Assembly (NCBI GenBank): GCA_900547815.1
Contig: URHY01000010.1
Span: 1-41,432 of the forward strand
Length of the DNA stretch: 41,432 nucleotides
Origin: an uncultured Solobacterium sp.
Lineage (GTDB): Bacteria; Bacillota_I; Bacilli_A; Erysipelotrichales; Erysipelotrichaceae
Reading direction: 5' to 3'
Shown here: piece after piece, positions 7,902 to 15,614 of the stretch
Numbering within the stretch: the stretch's first letter is position 1
How the letters are laid out: each line of letters begins with the position of its first letter
Translations under genes and position numbers: made by a program
The notes under the pieces: generated by a model
What the model was told of the DNA's origin: nothing
The model's database searches: none
What the model saw: the letters and a program-made list of their open reading frames with translations, nothing else

Positions 7902-9865
7902 TCATTTTCCCCTTCCAAAACTTCTTTTATAGCCGATATATTAAATCCTTTACGAACACAATACGTTTGAATCTTCTGATTACGCTTAGGCTGATCAAAC
8001 GTCGCATATAAACGCTTAGCTTTCGCAATCGTTCTTTGTAGCGCCTCATCATCATTCTCTTCCAATTCGATTGATTCGGACACTTGTTTAGCAATCTCAA
8101 ACGAATATCCCTTCGTAACCAATTTATTGACTAACGTCTGTCTTTGCATACGACTCGACTGCTCCTTGATGGAATGTGTTAAGCGACGCGCTAATTTGAT
8201 TGCATTGCTACGCTCTGTTTCTTCATCAAGATTTATCAAAGCCGCATCAATCATATCCTCATCAATACCTGCTTTTTTTAACTTTGAATAAATTTGCATT
8301 TTAGGCTGACCATACGAATGCCATGCCTGCGCCTTATCAAATGCATAATCTTTATCATCAATCCAATGACGTTGAATAAATTCATTTACAATTTCTTGTG
8401 CTTGATCTTCATCCAAGCTCAAATATTGCTTACCATACTGCACCATCTGATAAGACGTATAATCATTTGAAAAAACTCTTTTCTTCATCAATTCAAACGC
8501 TTTATAGAATAACTGCATATCCAAATAATTGTCAATCAAATAAGCATCTAACATTGTATCCTTTGTGATCTTCAAATCAAAGAAATCATCTGTAGGGATC
8601 ATCACTTTAATTGGTTCATTATCGCAATCACGAACTACAGTTAAACGAACAAAATCATCCACCATGCGAATACGTTCCACATGATAAGCACGCTTATAAT
8701 CATCAATTGCTTGATTATAAACACTCAATGCTTTATGTGCAAACATACTCTCTGTATAAGGAGCTGTTTTTGAAACACAATAATCCCTTAATGCATCTCT
8801 TTCTTCCTTAGATTTACTAAAGAAAACATCCCACTTTTGACTTAGTTCATTGGCATCATCAAAATAGTATCCAGACTTTCCTTCATCCACCAAATCTTTC
8901 AACACTTCATCACGACGACCAAAGACTAAAAGTCCACTAGCCAATGCCTCAATATATGTCATACCCTGTGTTTCAGAAAGACTTGCCGACACAAAACAAT
9001 CAAAAGCTGCATAATAGTAGGCAATATCTTCCTTAGGTATTTTGCCAGTAAAATGCACACGATTCTCTACATTATATTTCTTAGCGAGATCCTGATAATA
9101 CTCCATATCCGTACCTCCACCTACAATGACTAAATGTAAGTGTGGATCCTTATTTTTACAAATCGCTTCGATGGGAATCTCAATCGCCTTTTCCTTGGCA
9201 ATACGCCCTACAAAGACAACAATATGATCTTCTTGGCTAAAACCCAACTCTTCACGAATACTTTGAACCCTTGTTTCATCCAAATTTTTACGATCATATT
9301 CCGATAAGTCCAATCCAGTTGGAACAATATATATAGGTGCAATCACACCATATTGAATCAATGCCTGCTTTGTCTTTTCACTAGGTGCAATAACAGCTTG
9401 AGAACCATTGGCCATGACACGTGAAAATGCACGAATAAAGCTTTTTCCTAATTTTTCTACCGAATCAAATTCAAGTGGATTAAAATAATGCGTATAATCC
9501 TCATACATTGTATGATACGTATACACAATTGGAATATGTAATGCCTTAGCCATTTGACGACCAAACATACCAACGCCTGCCTCAGTCTGAATATGAATCA
9601 CATCTAGATCCATCTTTTCTATATAGGCATCTGCCGTAAATTGTACTGGACTTGACATTTTATATCCATAAAACTTTTTGATTTCAAGACCCGGCAAACG
9701 AAGAATATGCCCATCTTCATCTTCCGCAATTTTTACTCCCTTATGATTTGTGATAATAAACACAGTGTGTCCTAACTCTTCTAAAGCGTGTTTAAGGGTT
9801 GCCACACTTGAAACAACCCCATTAATATCTGGTAAATATGCATCTGTAAACAATCCAATTCGCAT
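7898..9865 (-). CDS. Fusion: LafA-type diacylglycerol glucosyltransferase (GT4) + full-length RecX
   Basis: 655 aa in one uninterrupted frame. Residues 1 to about 395 are a GT4 glycosyltransferase (MRIGLFTDAYLPDINGVVSS, HTYHTMYEDYTHY, IVPTGLDL, VFVGRIAKEK, SASLSETQGMTYIEAL with the family E-x7-E motif). It closely resembles LafA/1,2-diacylglycerol 3-alpha-glucosyltransferases, which make the glucosyl-diacylglycerol used as membrane glycolipid and lipoteichoic-acid anchor. Residues about 398-655 (258 aa, the normal size of a Firmicute RecX) resemble a complete RecX: an N-terminal beta-hairpin segment, then three-helix repeats with WIDDKDYA, GQPKMQIYSKLKKAGI and the terminal RKGFNISAIKEVL. RecX modulates RecA filaments. 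AAGGGATG provides the start; the gene overlaps yhaM by 4 bases. A fusion of lipid glycosylation with a RecA regulator is functionally odd. Confidence 0.85.
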   Translation of the reverse strand: MRIGLFTDAYLPDINGVVSSVATLKHALEELGHTVFIITNHKGVKIAEDEDGHILRLPGLEIKKFYGYKMSSPVQFTADAYIEKMDLDVIHIQTEAGVGMFGRQMAKALHIPIVYTYHTMYEDYTHYFNPLEFDSVEKLGKSFIRAFSRVMANGSQAVIAPSEKTKQALIQYGVIAPIYIVPTGLDLSEYDRKNLDETRVQSIREELGFSQEDHIVVFVGRIAKEKAIEIPIEAICKNKDPHLHLVIVGGGTDMEYYQDLAKKYNVENRVHFTGKIPKEDIAYYYAAFDCFVSASLSETQGMTYIEALASGLLVFGRRDEVLKDLVDEGKSGYYFDDANELSQKWDVFFSKSKEERDALRDYCVSKTAPYTESMFAHKALSVYNQAIDDYKRAYHVERIRMVDDFVRLTVVRDCDNEPIKVMIPTDDFFDLKITKDTMLDAYLIDNYLDMQLFYKAFELMKKRVFSNDYTSYQMVQYGKQYLSLDEDQAQEIVNEFIQRHWIDDKDYAFDKAQAWHSYGQPKMQIYSKLKKAGIDEDMIDAALINLDEETERSNAIKLARRLTHSIKEQSSRMQRQTLVNKLVTKGYSFEIAKQVSESIELEENDDEALQRTIAKAKRLYATFDQPKRNQKIQTYCVRKGFNISAIKEVLEGENE

Positions 9866-9868
9866 ATG

Positions 9869-10909
9869 CTACATCCCTTCTAAATCAATTTTACTTTCTT
9901 TTCTTTCGTAATAATTCTTAACAAACACAAACAAAATTCCACCTATAATCAACACAATATGATAGGTTGAAAAACGCCATAATACAAGTACAGCACCCGT
10001 TAAATTTTTCATTAATCTATTAAACAATAATGAAAAGACAACTTCTGTACCACCACTTGCTCCAGGAATTGGAATAAAGCTATTTGCCATTGTCACAAAG
10101 CTTGATAAGGCCATGACATCAATAAATTCATCCATTTTAAGCGGAATATGCAAGGCTAATGCGATCACAAAAGGTAAAGAATAATAGAGTGATAAACGTA
10201 CAATATTTATACATACACAAAGAAAGATACTCTTTTTATCTTTTGCGAGTACTTTTATTTCCCTTGTAAAACTCGTCACTTGTAAAGTCCATGAATCCAA
10301 AGTTTTTTCTGGATTCTTTAAAATATGGATTTTAGCTAACAACTTAACCAAAATACGCGAAAGCTTAATATAAACATTTGGAAATAACGCAATGGTATAT
10401 AATGCTACAACAACCACCGCATTTATAACATATCCCAACAAGATAATATTGAACCATGCAGACTGAGCACTATAATATGCAAAGCGCAATAGAAACAAAA
10501 CAGATACATAAACCATCATTGTCGTCTGATAAATAATAAAATCAGCCCACAACAAGCTTGCCCCATCACTCACTTTGATTCCCTGCTTTTTCATAATATA
10601 GGCTTGAACAAACTGTCCACCCGTACTACTCGGAGTGATTCCCGAAAAGAAAGAACCAATAAAAGCCACAAGAATTCCTTTGAATGGTGTATAGTGCTCT
10701 GTATATTTTCTACCTAAAATATAATATACAAATCCCCAGACCACAGTAAAAAGAACTCCCCACAATAAAATAACGACAAGGCTTATTAGATTCATTTGTG
10801 AAATGCACTTTAAAACTTGTTGAAAATTATCCTTTAGAGCAAACCACAGGGCAAAACCTGTCAAAGCTAGAATAAGTAACAAATTTAGTGCGTATTTCTG
10901 CTTTTTCAT
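9869..10909 (-). CDS. UPF0104 / LPG-synthase-like integral membrane protein
   Basis: 346 aa, strongly hydrophobic, about eight membrane segments. It carries the two signature loops of the UPF0104 / lysylphosphatidylglycerol-synthase-transmembrane family: GITPSSTGGQFVQAY (about residue 94) and PIPGASGGTEVVF (about 280). The soluble aminoacyl-transferase domain of MprF is absent, so this is not a complete MprF. Homologues often sit beside glycolipid glycosyltransferases and are suspected lipid or glycolipid flippases. Its position between lafB and the lafA-recX gene supports a role in moving or handling diacylglycerol glycolipids. AGGGG precedes ATG 10909; a C-terminal KNYYERKES tail is cytoplasmic by charge. 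Confidence 0.85.
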   Translation of the reverse strand: MKKQKYALNLLLILALTGFALWFALKDNFQQVLKCISQMNLISLVVILLWGVLFTVVWGFVYYILGRKYTEHYTPFKGILVAFIGSFFSGITPSSTGGQFVQAYIMKKQGIKVSDGASLLWADFIIYQTTMMVYVSVLFLLRFAYYSAQSAWFNIILLGYVINAVVVVALYTIALFPNVYIKLSRILVKLLAKIHILKNPEKTLDSWTLQVTSFTREIKVLAKDKKSIFLCVCINIVRLSLYYSLPFVIALALHIPLKMDEFIDVMALSSFVTMANSFIPIPGASGGTEVVFSLLFNRLMKNLTGAVLVLWRFSTYHIVLIIGGILFVFVKNYYERKESKIDLEGM

Positions 10910-10918
10910 AAAAAACCC

Positions 10919-11977
10919 CTATTTTTTCTTATTTAATAATTCCTCTTGTTTATCCTTATAAGCACTCAAATAGAATTCTCGCCACATATTCAATACGTGT
11001 TCTTTTGAATAGAATTCACTCAATAAACGACTTTCATTTTGATACTTCGCATATACATCTGAATTGTTTTTCAATTCTAACAGACATTTTTTAAATCCCT
11101 CATTATCATCTGCATGCATATAACGATCAAATAAAATATCTTTATATAAATCTAAATCACGAAGCACTAATGGAACATGTAAGTTCACAGCTTCTAAAAT
11201 AGTCATTGGAAACAATTCATTATAGCTTGGCACAAAAAGTACATCCGCCATATTATACAGATCCACCATTTCTTCTCTTGGTACAATGCCTAAAAATTTA
11301 CAGTTTTTTGGTGGATTTTCCTGTAACTTCTTTAATTCTTCATACCCATCCGTAATGCGACCAAACGAAAAGCCTCCAGCCCATACAAATTGTACGTCTG
11401 GCATTTCTTTGGCAACATTCACAAAATCAAGTACACCTTTACGCGTTTGTACCTGTCCTGCACCCAATACCACAAAAGCATCTTTGGCTACACCATATTT
11501 TTCTCGGATTGAAACACATTCCTTTTCGGATTTACGATAGAATTTTTCCTTTGATACATAGTTAGGAATATAATAAATTTTTTCTCGATCAATACCATAT
11601 TCTACTAAAGCATCAATAAAGCTTGGATTTACAACGACCAAACGATCTGCACTCTTATAGAATTGAATCAAATAAGAACGGAATACATTCAATAATGGTG
11701 CCGGAATCTTTAAACTACCTTCTAAAGTATCTGGTAAAAAATGACAATAGGCTATATTAGCGGCCTTATGATTTTGCATCTTTACATAGAAAGTAGGATC
11801 GACCGTATGAAAATGTTGAATATCTGGAGTTTTGATCCAGTTATTGATACCCACTTCAAAAATATCACTAGCTCCTTCTTTAATTAGATTGACCTGTTCT
11901 TCGTAGGCACTACCCACTCCTTGGCCATCCACTTTATCTGCACTTGAATACATTATAATTCGTATTTTATCTTCCAT
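10919..11977 (-). CDS. lafB: Glycolipid glycosyltransferase, LafB/CpoA type (GT4)
   Basis: 352 aa from ATG 11977. The sequence matches LafB/CpoA of low-GC Gram-positives (IIMYSSADKVDGQGVGSAYEE, HFHTVDPTFYV, YCHFLPDTLEGSLKIP, VVVNPSFIDALVEYGI, GAGQVQTRKGVLDF, VWAGGFSFGRITDGYEEL, FVPSYNELFPMTILEAV). These enzymes add the second sugar to glucosyl-diacylglycerol, giving the diglycosyl lipid that anchors lipoteichoic acid; which sugar (galactose or glucose) is not decidable here. An ATG 39 bases further upstream (12016) is in frame, but it has no ribosome site and a promoter -10 box overlaps the intervening sequence (12005-12010), so 11977 is preferred. First gene of the seven-gene operon; acts at the inner face of the membrane. 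Confidence 0.88.
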   Translation of the reverse strand: MEDKIRIIMYSSADKVDGQGVGSAYEEQVNLIKEGASDIFEVGINNWIKTPDIQHFHTVDPTFYVKMQNHKAANIAYCHFLPDTLEGSLKIPAPLLNVFRSYLIQFYKSADRLVVVNPSFIDALVEYGIDREKIYYIPNYVSKEKFYRKSEKECVSIREKYGVAKDAFVVLGAGQVQTRKGVLDFVNVAKEMPDVQFVWAGGFSFGRITDGYEELKKLQENPPKNCKFLGIVPREEMVDLYNMADVLFVPSYNELFPMTILEAVNLHVPLVLRDLDLYKDILFDRYMHADDNEGFKKCLLELKNNSDVYAKYQNESRLLSEFYSKEHVLNMWREFYLSAYKDKQEELLNKKK

Positions 11978-12004
11978 AAAAATTACACTTCTTTCATCCT
12001 CATT

Positions 12005-12034
12005 ATTATATCGCATCTACTATTTGTATGTCCA
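12005..12034 (-). promoter_or_regulatory. Promoter of the lafB-dut operon
   Basis: On the minus strand TGGACA (12029-12034) and a perfect TATAAT (12005-12010) are 18 bp apart and lie 27 bases before the lafB ATG at 11977. It directly follows the terminator of the PTS operon. Confidence 0.65.
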
Positions 12035-12052
12035 ACTTTCAAAAAAGCAAAT

Positions 12053-12078
12053 GAAAAGCCCCTTTAGCGGGGCTTCTC
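12053..12078 (-). terminator. Rho-independent terminator of the PTS operon
   Basis: GAGAAGCCCC and GGGGCTTTTC (one mismatch) flank a 6-base loop on the minus strand, and the 3' arm runs into TTTT. It lies about 180 bases downstream of the last gene of the PTS operon. A second, smaller hairpin (TGAGCCA/TGGCTCA, 12114-12134) precedes it. The remaining 12080-12259 stretch is AT-rich and holds no gene that I can support. Confidence 0.75.
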
Positions 12079-12259
12079 AAGAAAGTTTTAAGAAAGGGAA
12101 TTTGATTATGAAGTGAGCCACTATCTTTGGCTCAACAGTATATTACTAAACAATAAAGTGATAGATGTAGTTATATTATGTGAAATTATGTTAACATATG
12201 ACACAATTATTGTTATTTTTAGTTAACGCTATAATAAATTAAACCAAAATATACAAATT

Positions 12260-12577
12260 TTACTTTTCTTCGTATAAATCAATCTTCTTTAATACACTTT
12301 TCTTCCCATTTCTATGAGAAATGAATCCTAAAACTGTAAATAAACCCGATAAAATCAAACCAATCAAAGCAATCCATTTAGCTACATTACGTACATTCAT
12401 AGGAATATTAGGAAACATTGGATCTGACACGCCAGACCATCCCCAATATGTAACAGCACCAAAAGCAAGTGTTAGAATAAAGGCATTTCTGACCATTCTT
12501 CCCACTTTTAATACCATTTCATTTTCTCTTTGAATGACTTCTGCAAGCTGATCTCTTTCTTTGCGGCTCAAACTCAT
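12260..12577 (-). CDS. Small two-TM membrane protein at the end of the PTS operon
   Basis: 105 aa, not recognised. Residues 1-25 are charged and helical (SRKERDQLAEVIQRENEMV). Two membrane segments follow at about 30-45 and 68-90, then a basic tail. ATG 12577 is preferred over the upstream in-frame start (12637) because AAAGGAGCG lies just before it. The gene follows IID in the place where many Man-type PTS operons carry DUF956 (ManO), but size and sequence do not fit DUF956. A terminator and a promoter-like sequence in the 90-base gap to IID mean it can be expressed both with and apart from the PTS genes. A role linked to the transporter is only an inference from position. Confidence 0.7.
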   Translation of the reverse strand: MSLSRKERDQLAEVIQRENEMVLKVGRMVRNAFILTLAFGAVTYWGWSGVSDPMFPNIPMNVRNVAKWIALIGLILSGLFTVLGFISHRNGKKSVLKKIDLYEEK

Positions 12578-12608
12578 AATAAACGCTCCTTTTTTCAAAT
12601 ATACATAT

Positions 12609-12637
12609 ATTATAAGAAAAAAAGACAGGCCTAACAA
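12609..12637 (-). promoter_or_regulatory. Possible internal promoter overlapping the post-IID terminator
   Basis: TTGTTA (12632-12637) and TATAAT (12609-12614) lie 17 bp apart on the minus strand, inside the terminator hairpin and its T-run, upstream of the small membrane protein gene. Confidence 0.4.
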
Positions 12638-12653
12638 GTTAAGCCCGTCTTTA
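12616..12653 (-). terminator. Intrinsic terminator / attenuator after PTS IID
   Basis: AAAGACGGGC pairs with GCCTGTCTTT (one G-T pair) around a short loop and is followed by seven T on the minus strand. It lies directly after the IID stop codon and before the small membrane protein, so it should end or reduce most PTS transcripts. Confidence 0.75.
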
Positions 12654-12667
12654 ATTGTCTTAAATGA

Positions 12668-13498
12668 TTATCCTAAGAATCCTACAACAGATCCTACGAA
12701 TCCGATAACTACGAACAATAACAATACTTTAATTGGAGTAATGTTTTTCTTAGCCATCAACCACCAAGCAAACAATACGAATAACATCGTTAAGATCTTA
12801 GGGAAAGCTTCATCTAATTTAGATCCTAATGTTACGTCTGATAATTTACCAGTTTCTGCATCATAAGATTGTGCAATTACGAAGTTAGTTGAAATTGATA
12901 CCCAAGAAGCTGCCATCGCACCAACGATAACTTGTCCCATAACCAATACTGATTCACGGAACGCAGTCGCTTTTTGTCCTACTAACAATTCAACAGCACT
13001 ACCACCTAATTCATAACCTTTGAAGTATACGAATTTTTGGAACAAAATTGAAGTTACGTTCCATACAATGATATAGAATAAAGGTCCTAAAATAGATCCA
13101 CCTTCTGCAAAACCTAAAGCGATACCTAATAAGATAGGAATGTAAGTACCAACGATTAATGAGTCACCAATACCTGCCAAAGGTCCCATTAGACCTGCAC
13201 GGATACCGTTGATCATTTCATCATCGATTCCTTCAGCTCCGTTTGCACGAGCTTCTTCCAAACCAGCTGTGATACCAACTACGATAGATCCAATCTGAGG
13301 TTCAGTATTGAAGAATGGGTAGTAAGTAGTCATTTTTTCTGATTGTTCTTCGCGAGTAGGATATAATTCCTTAATAATTGGAAGCATTGACCACATGTAA
13401 CCAAATGTCTGCATGTGTTCGTGTGAGAAACATGTTAAGTTTCCATACCACCAACGCCAGAAAGAACTATTTAATGTTTTCTTAGAAATCTTTTTCAT
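12668..13498 (-). CDS. manZ: PTS mannose/fructose/sorbose-family IID component
   Basis: 276 aa. IID forms the membrane channel together with IIC and is specific to the mannose-type PTS. Family features are the N-terminal RWWYGNLTCFSHEHMQTFGYMWSMLPI and EEQSEKMTTYYPFFNTEPQIGSIVVGI blocks, the GPLAGIGDSLIVGTYIPILLG block, and several C-terminal hydrophobic segments, ending LFAWWLMAKK and a last membrane helix. Length agrees with the family. It follows the IIC gene after 2 bases and is in the order IIA-IIB-IIC-IID. Substrate specificity cannot be read from the sequence; mannose, fructose, sorbose, GalNAc and galactosamine transporters share this fold. Confidence 0.93.
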   Translation of the reverse strand: MKKISKKTLNSSFWRWWYGNLTCFSHEHMQTFGYMWSMLPIIKELYPTREEQSEKMTTYYPFFNTEPQIGSIVVGITAGLEEARANGAEGIDDEMINGIRAGLMGPLAGIGDSLIVGTYIPILLGIALGFAEGGSILGPLFYIIVWNVTSILFQKFVYFKGYELGGSAVELLVGQKATAFRESVLVMGQVIVGAMAASWVSISTNFVIAQSYDAETGKLSDVTLGSKLDEAFPKILTMLFVLFAWWLMAKKNITPIKVLLLFVVIGFVGSVVGFLG

Positions 13499-13500
13499 AA

Positions 13501-14340
13501 TTAAATGTCCTCCTCGTCATCATAGTCTGCAGATGCACCACCAACAGCACCTGTAGCTTTCATCATTGTCATTTGGTAGTTAATCAATGCGAATACACCA
13601 CCAACTACTGTAGCAGCAATTAATGTTAAATTCATAGAAGCAGCTAAAGCAAAACCGAACATGAAGTAAACCAAGTCAGAAGTCTTAGATACTACTGATT
13701 TTAACAAGATACCAATACCTACTGCAGGAAGTACTGATCCTACTGATAAGATAGCTTTTACATACCATACATTAACATTCAAACTCTGGAACAATTCAGC
13801 TACGGCTCCAGATCCATAGTAGCAAAGTAAAGTAACTGGCAAGAATGATAATACAAAGTGTGAAATTAGTGGGAGAACAACATCAACTTTTCCTAAACAA
13901 TCTAAGTTTCCTTTATCCAATTGAGCCCAGCCCCAGTGTTGCCAAATAAGGTTCATCATAGCTGTTCCGTAGAATAAAGTAATACCGATTACACCAGTCA
14001 TGGCTGAGATACTAGATGCTAAACCACGAGCATCAGTTCCTCCAAAATCCATACCAGCAGCTTTTGCTCCAACATAAGCCAATGGAATACCAATGTAACT
14101 TACAGCACGTAAGTCAGATGCGACTGTTCCACCAGGTGTAACCAATGCGATCCACATTACCTGCATTGGAATACCAATTTGAATACATCCAGATACATCA
14201 CCTAGGATCAAACCTACGAATAATGATGCAACTAAAGGACGGTTCAAAGTGTAGTTACCTACTGTTGTACCTAAGCAAGCGATAGTACTAGCTGCTGTAC
14301 AACTCATAAGTCCGATTAAAATTGCTTGTAACCAACTCAT
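13501..14340 (-). CDS. manY: PTS mannose/fructose/sorbose-family IIC component
   Basis: 279 aa, polytopic membrane protein of the EII-Sor family and the sugar-binding partner of IID. Recognisable features are the glycine-rich start, VASLFVGLILGDVSGCIQIGIPMQVMWIALVTPGGTVASDLRAVSYIGIPLAY, typical of IIC, and repeated hydrophobic segments. It ends with an acidic cytoplasmic tail (YDDEEDI). Together with IID it transports the sugar while IIB phosphorylates it. The 56-base gap to IIB contains only a ribosome-binding site (GGAGAGATTTATA before ATG). Confidence 0.93.
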   Translation of the reverse strand: MSWLQAILIGLMSCTAASTIACLGTTVGNYTLNRPLVASLFVGLILGDVSGCIQIGIPMQVMWIALVTPGGTVASDLRAVSYIGIPLAYVGAKAAGMDFGGTDARGLASSISAMTGVIGITLFYGTAMMNLIWQHWGWAQLDKGNLDCLGKVDVVLPLISHFVLSFLPVTLLCYYGSGAVAELFQSLNVNVWYVKAILSVGSVLPAVGIGILLKSVVSKTSDLVYFMFGFALAASMNLTLIAATVVGGVFALINYQMTMMKATGAVGGASADYDDEEDI

Positions 14341-14396
14341 TATAAATCTCTCCTTTTTTTCTCTCTATTATCTTAATTTGTTTACTATTCCCACTG

Positions 14397-14888
14397 TTAG
14401 TAACCAAATTTAGATCTAAATTTGTCCCAAGTACCGATTGCAGTTTCTTTTAATAACGCAAACAATACTGTGTAACCAGCATTTGTCAAAGCTTCACATG
14501 CTTCAGCTTCTTCTTGAGTAATTGACTGGTTTTGACCTAATTTTGTAGCTCCTGGACGATCATTACATGGCCCGATAACTACTGTTTTAACATCGTTAGG
14601 TACGAATCCATCGTCTACTAACAATTCTTTCATATCCACTGGGTTTTTAGTAATTAAGAAATATTTTTTATTAGAATTCTTAACTGTTTCTGCTTTTTCT
14701 CTCCAGTGTTCCTTTGTCCAAACAAATACTTTCTTGTCTGTACTAGCCTTGAATGACTGTGTCAATACAGGAGTAGTAGCAGCTTTGTCGTTAACTGCGA
14801 TAATTCCATCACAAGGGTATTCTTTAGACCATCTTGTAACAATCTGACCGTGGATAATACGATCATCAACACGAATAAAACTAATCAT
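14397..14888 (-). CDS. PTS mannose/fructose/sorbose-family IIB component
   Basis: 163 aa soluble phosphotransfer subunit. The active-site loop is at the N-terminus: FIRVDDRIIHGQIVTRW, with His13 as the expected phosphorylation site. The rest follows the family fold (GIIAVNDKAA, KVFVWTKEHW, ITKNPVDMKEL, VVIGPCNDRPGATKLG). It accepts phosphate from IIA and passes it to the incoming sugar. It is a separate polypeptide here, not fused to IIA as in many ManX/ManL proteins. Confidence 0.92.
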   Translation of the reverse strand: MISFIRVDDRIIHGQIVTRWSKEYPCDGIIAVNDKAATTPVLTQSFKASTDKKVFVWTKEHWREKAETVKNSNKKYFLITKNPVDMKELLVDDGFVPNDVKTVVIGPCNDRPGATKLGQNQSITQEEAEACEALTNAGYTVLFALLKETAIGTWDKFRSKFGY

Positions 14889-14920
14889 TATATGTCCTCC
14901 TTTATTCTGTTTATGCCTTC

Positions 14921-14937
14921 GCTATATGCGTTATAGC
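14921..14937 (-). other. Intercistronic hairpin between IIA and IIB
   Basis: GCTATA and TATAGC flank a 5-base loop in the 55-base gap, just before the IIB ribosome-binding site. There is no T-run, so this is a possible mRNA processing or stability element rather than a terminator. Confidence 0.35.
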
Positions 14938-14943
14938 CAAATC

Positions 14944-15372
14944 CTATAGATCTTCGTCGTCATCATCAGAAGCAACTGTAAAATCAGTTAATCCTGTGCG
15001 ACCTTCGCTTAATAATGTATCTTTTAAATCTTGCACATTATCAAAGTTGTCTTTCATTAATACAGCAGTGATTGCAAGAGGCATATTCATACCAGCAATT
15101 ACTAAAGTATTTTGTAGCAATCCTTTTTGATCTAATACATTCAATGCATTTGTGAATGGAGATCCACTCAAAATATCAGCTAATAAAATGACTTGGTCAT
15201 CTGCTTTGAAATCTTTAATCAATTCAGCAAAGTTAGATGCGAATTCATCTGCGCTCATTCCGTCCTTTAAGCTTGTAGACAATACATCTTCACGATCTCC
15301 CGTCATCATTTTAACGGCACTGTGTAATCCTGGTGCAAATTCACCATGACTTACCATAACTACATATTTCAT
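14944..15372 (-). CDS. PTS mannose/fructose/sorbose-family IIA component
   Basis: 142 aa cytoplasmic phosphocarrier. The N-terminus KYVVMVSHGEFAPGLHSAVKMMTG carries the phosphorylated His9 in the standard SHG context; DQVILLADILSGSPFTNAL is the second family signature. It ends in an acidic tail (ASDDDDEDL). It receives phosphate from HPr. GGAGGG precedes ATG 15372. First gene of the operon, downstream of a promoter overlapped by a cre site, so carbon catabolite control by CcpA is expected. Confidence 0.93.
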   Translation of the reverse strand: MKYVVMVSHGEFAPGLHSAVKMMTGDREDVLSTSLKDGMSADEFASNFAELIKDFKADDQVILLADILSGSPFTNALNVLDQKGLLQNTLVIAGMNMPLAITAVLMKDNFDNVQDLKDTLLSEGRTGLTDFTVASDDDDEDL

Positions 15373-15406
15373 TATTTTTCCCTCCGCGTTTCTTATTTAC
15401 TCATAT

Positions 15407-15434
15407 TTTATAATAAATATGTTAGCGTTTTCAA
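15407..15434 (-). promoter_or_regulatory. PTS operon promoter with a perfect-consensus cre site
   Basis: On the minus strand TTGAAA (15429-15434) and TATAAA (15407-15412) are 16 bp apart. The sequence TGAAAACGCTAACA (15420-15433) fits the CcpA-binding consensus TGWAANCGNTNWCA at every position and overlaps the -35 box, so repression by CcpA is the natural reading. Further upstream (15434-15590) are repeated TGACAT/ATGTCA and GTGAAATTATG-like words of unknown function; this 15435-15614 stretch holds no gene. Confidence 0.8.
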
Positions 15435-15614
15435 GTGTTATTACACATAATTTCACACATTTATGTGACTTTTAAACATGAGCATCACATAGAATACACA
15501 TTCATTATAAGCCTATTGTAAACCTTTTCAATTTCCATATGTCACCAATTTTATATGACAAATGTCACTTTAAGCAAAAAAAGACGTCATCTAAGTCCAT
15601 AATCAAATCTATGT

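Noticed and set aside
9869..10909. MprF (lysylphosphatidylglycerol synthase)
   Set aside because: Only the membrane part is present; the aminoacyl-transferase domain is missing, so it is a UPF0104-type protein.
12017..12259. Small gene or RNA in the AT-rich gap between the PTS operon and lafB
   Set aside because: The only ATG with a ribosome-like site (AAGGGAATTTGATTATG) is followed by a stop after one further codon, and no convincing plus-strand promoter was found.
12260..12577. DUF956 (ManO) assignment for the small protein after IID
   Set aside because: Position fits, but the sequence is a two-helix membrane protein without DUF956-like features.
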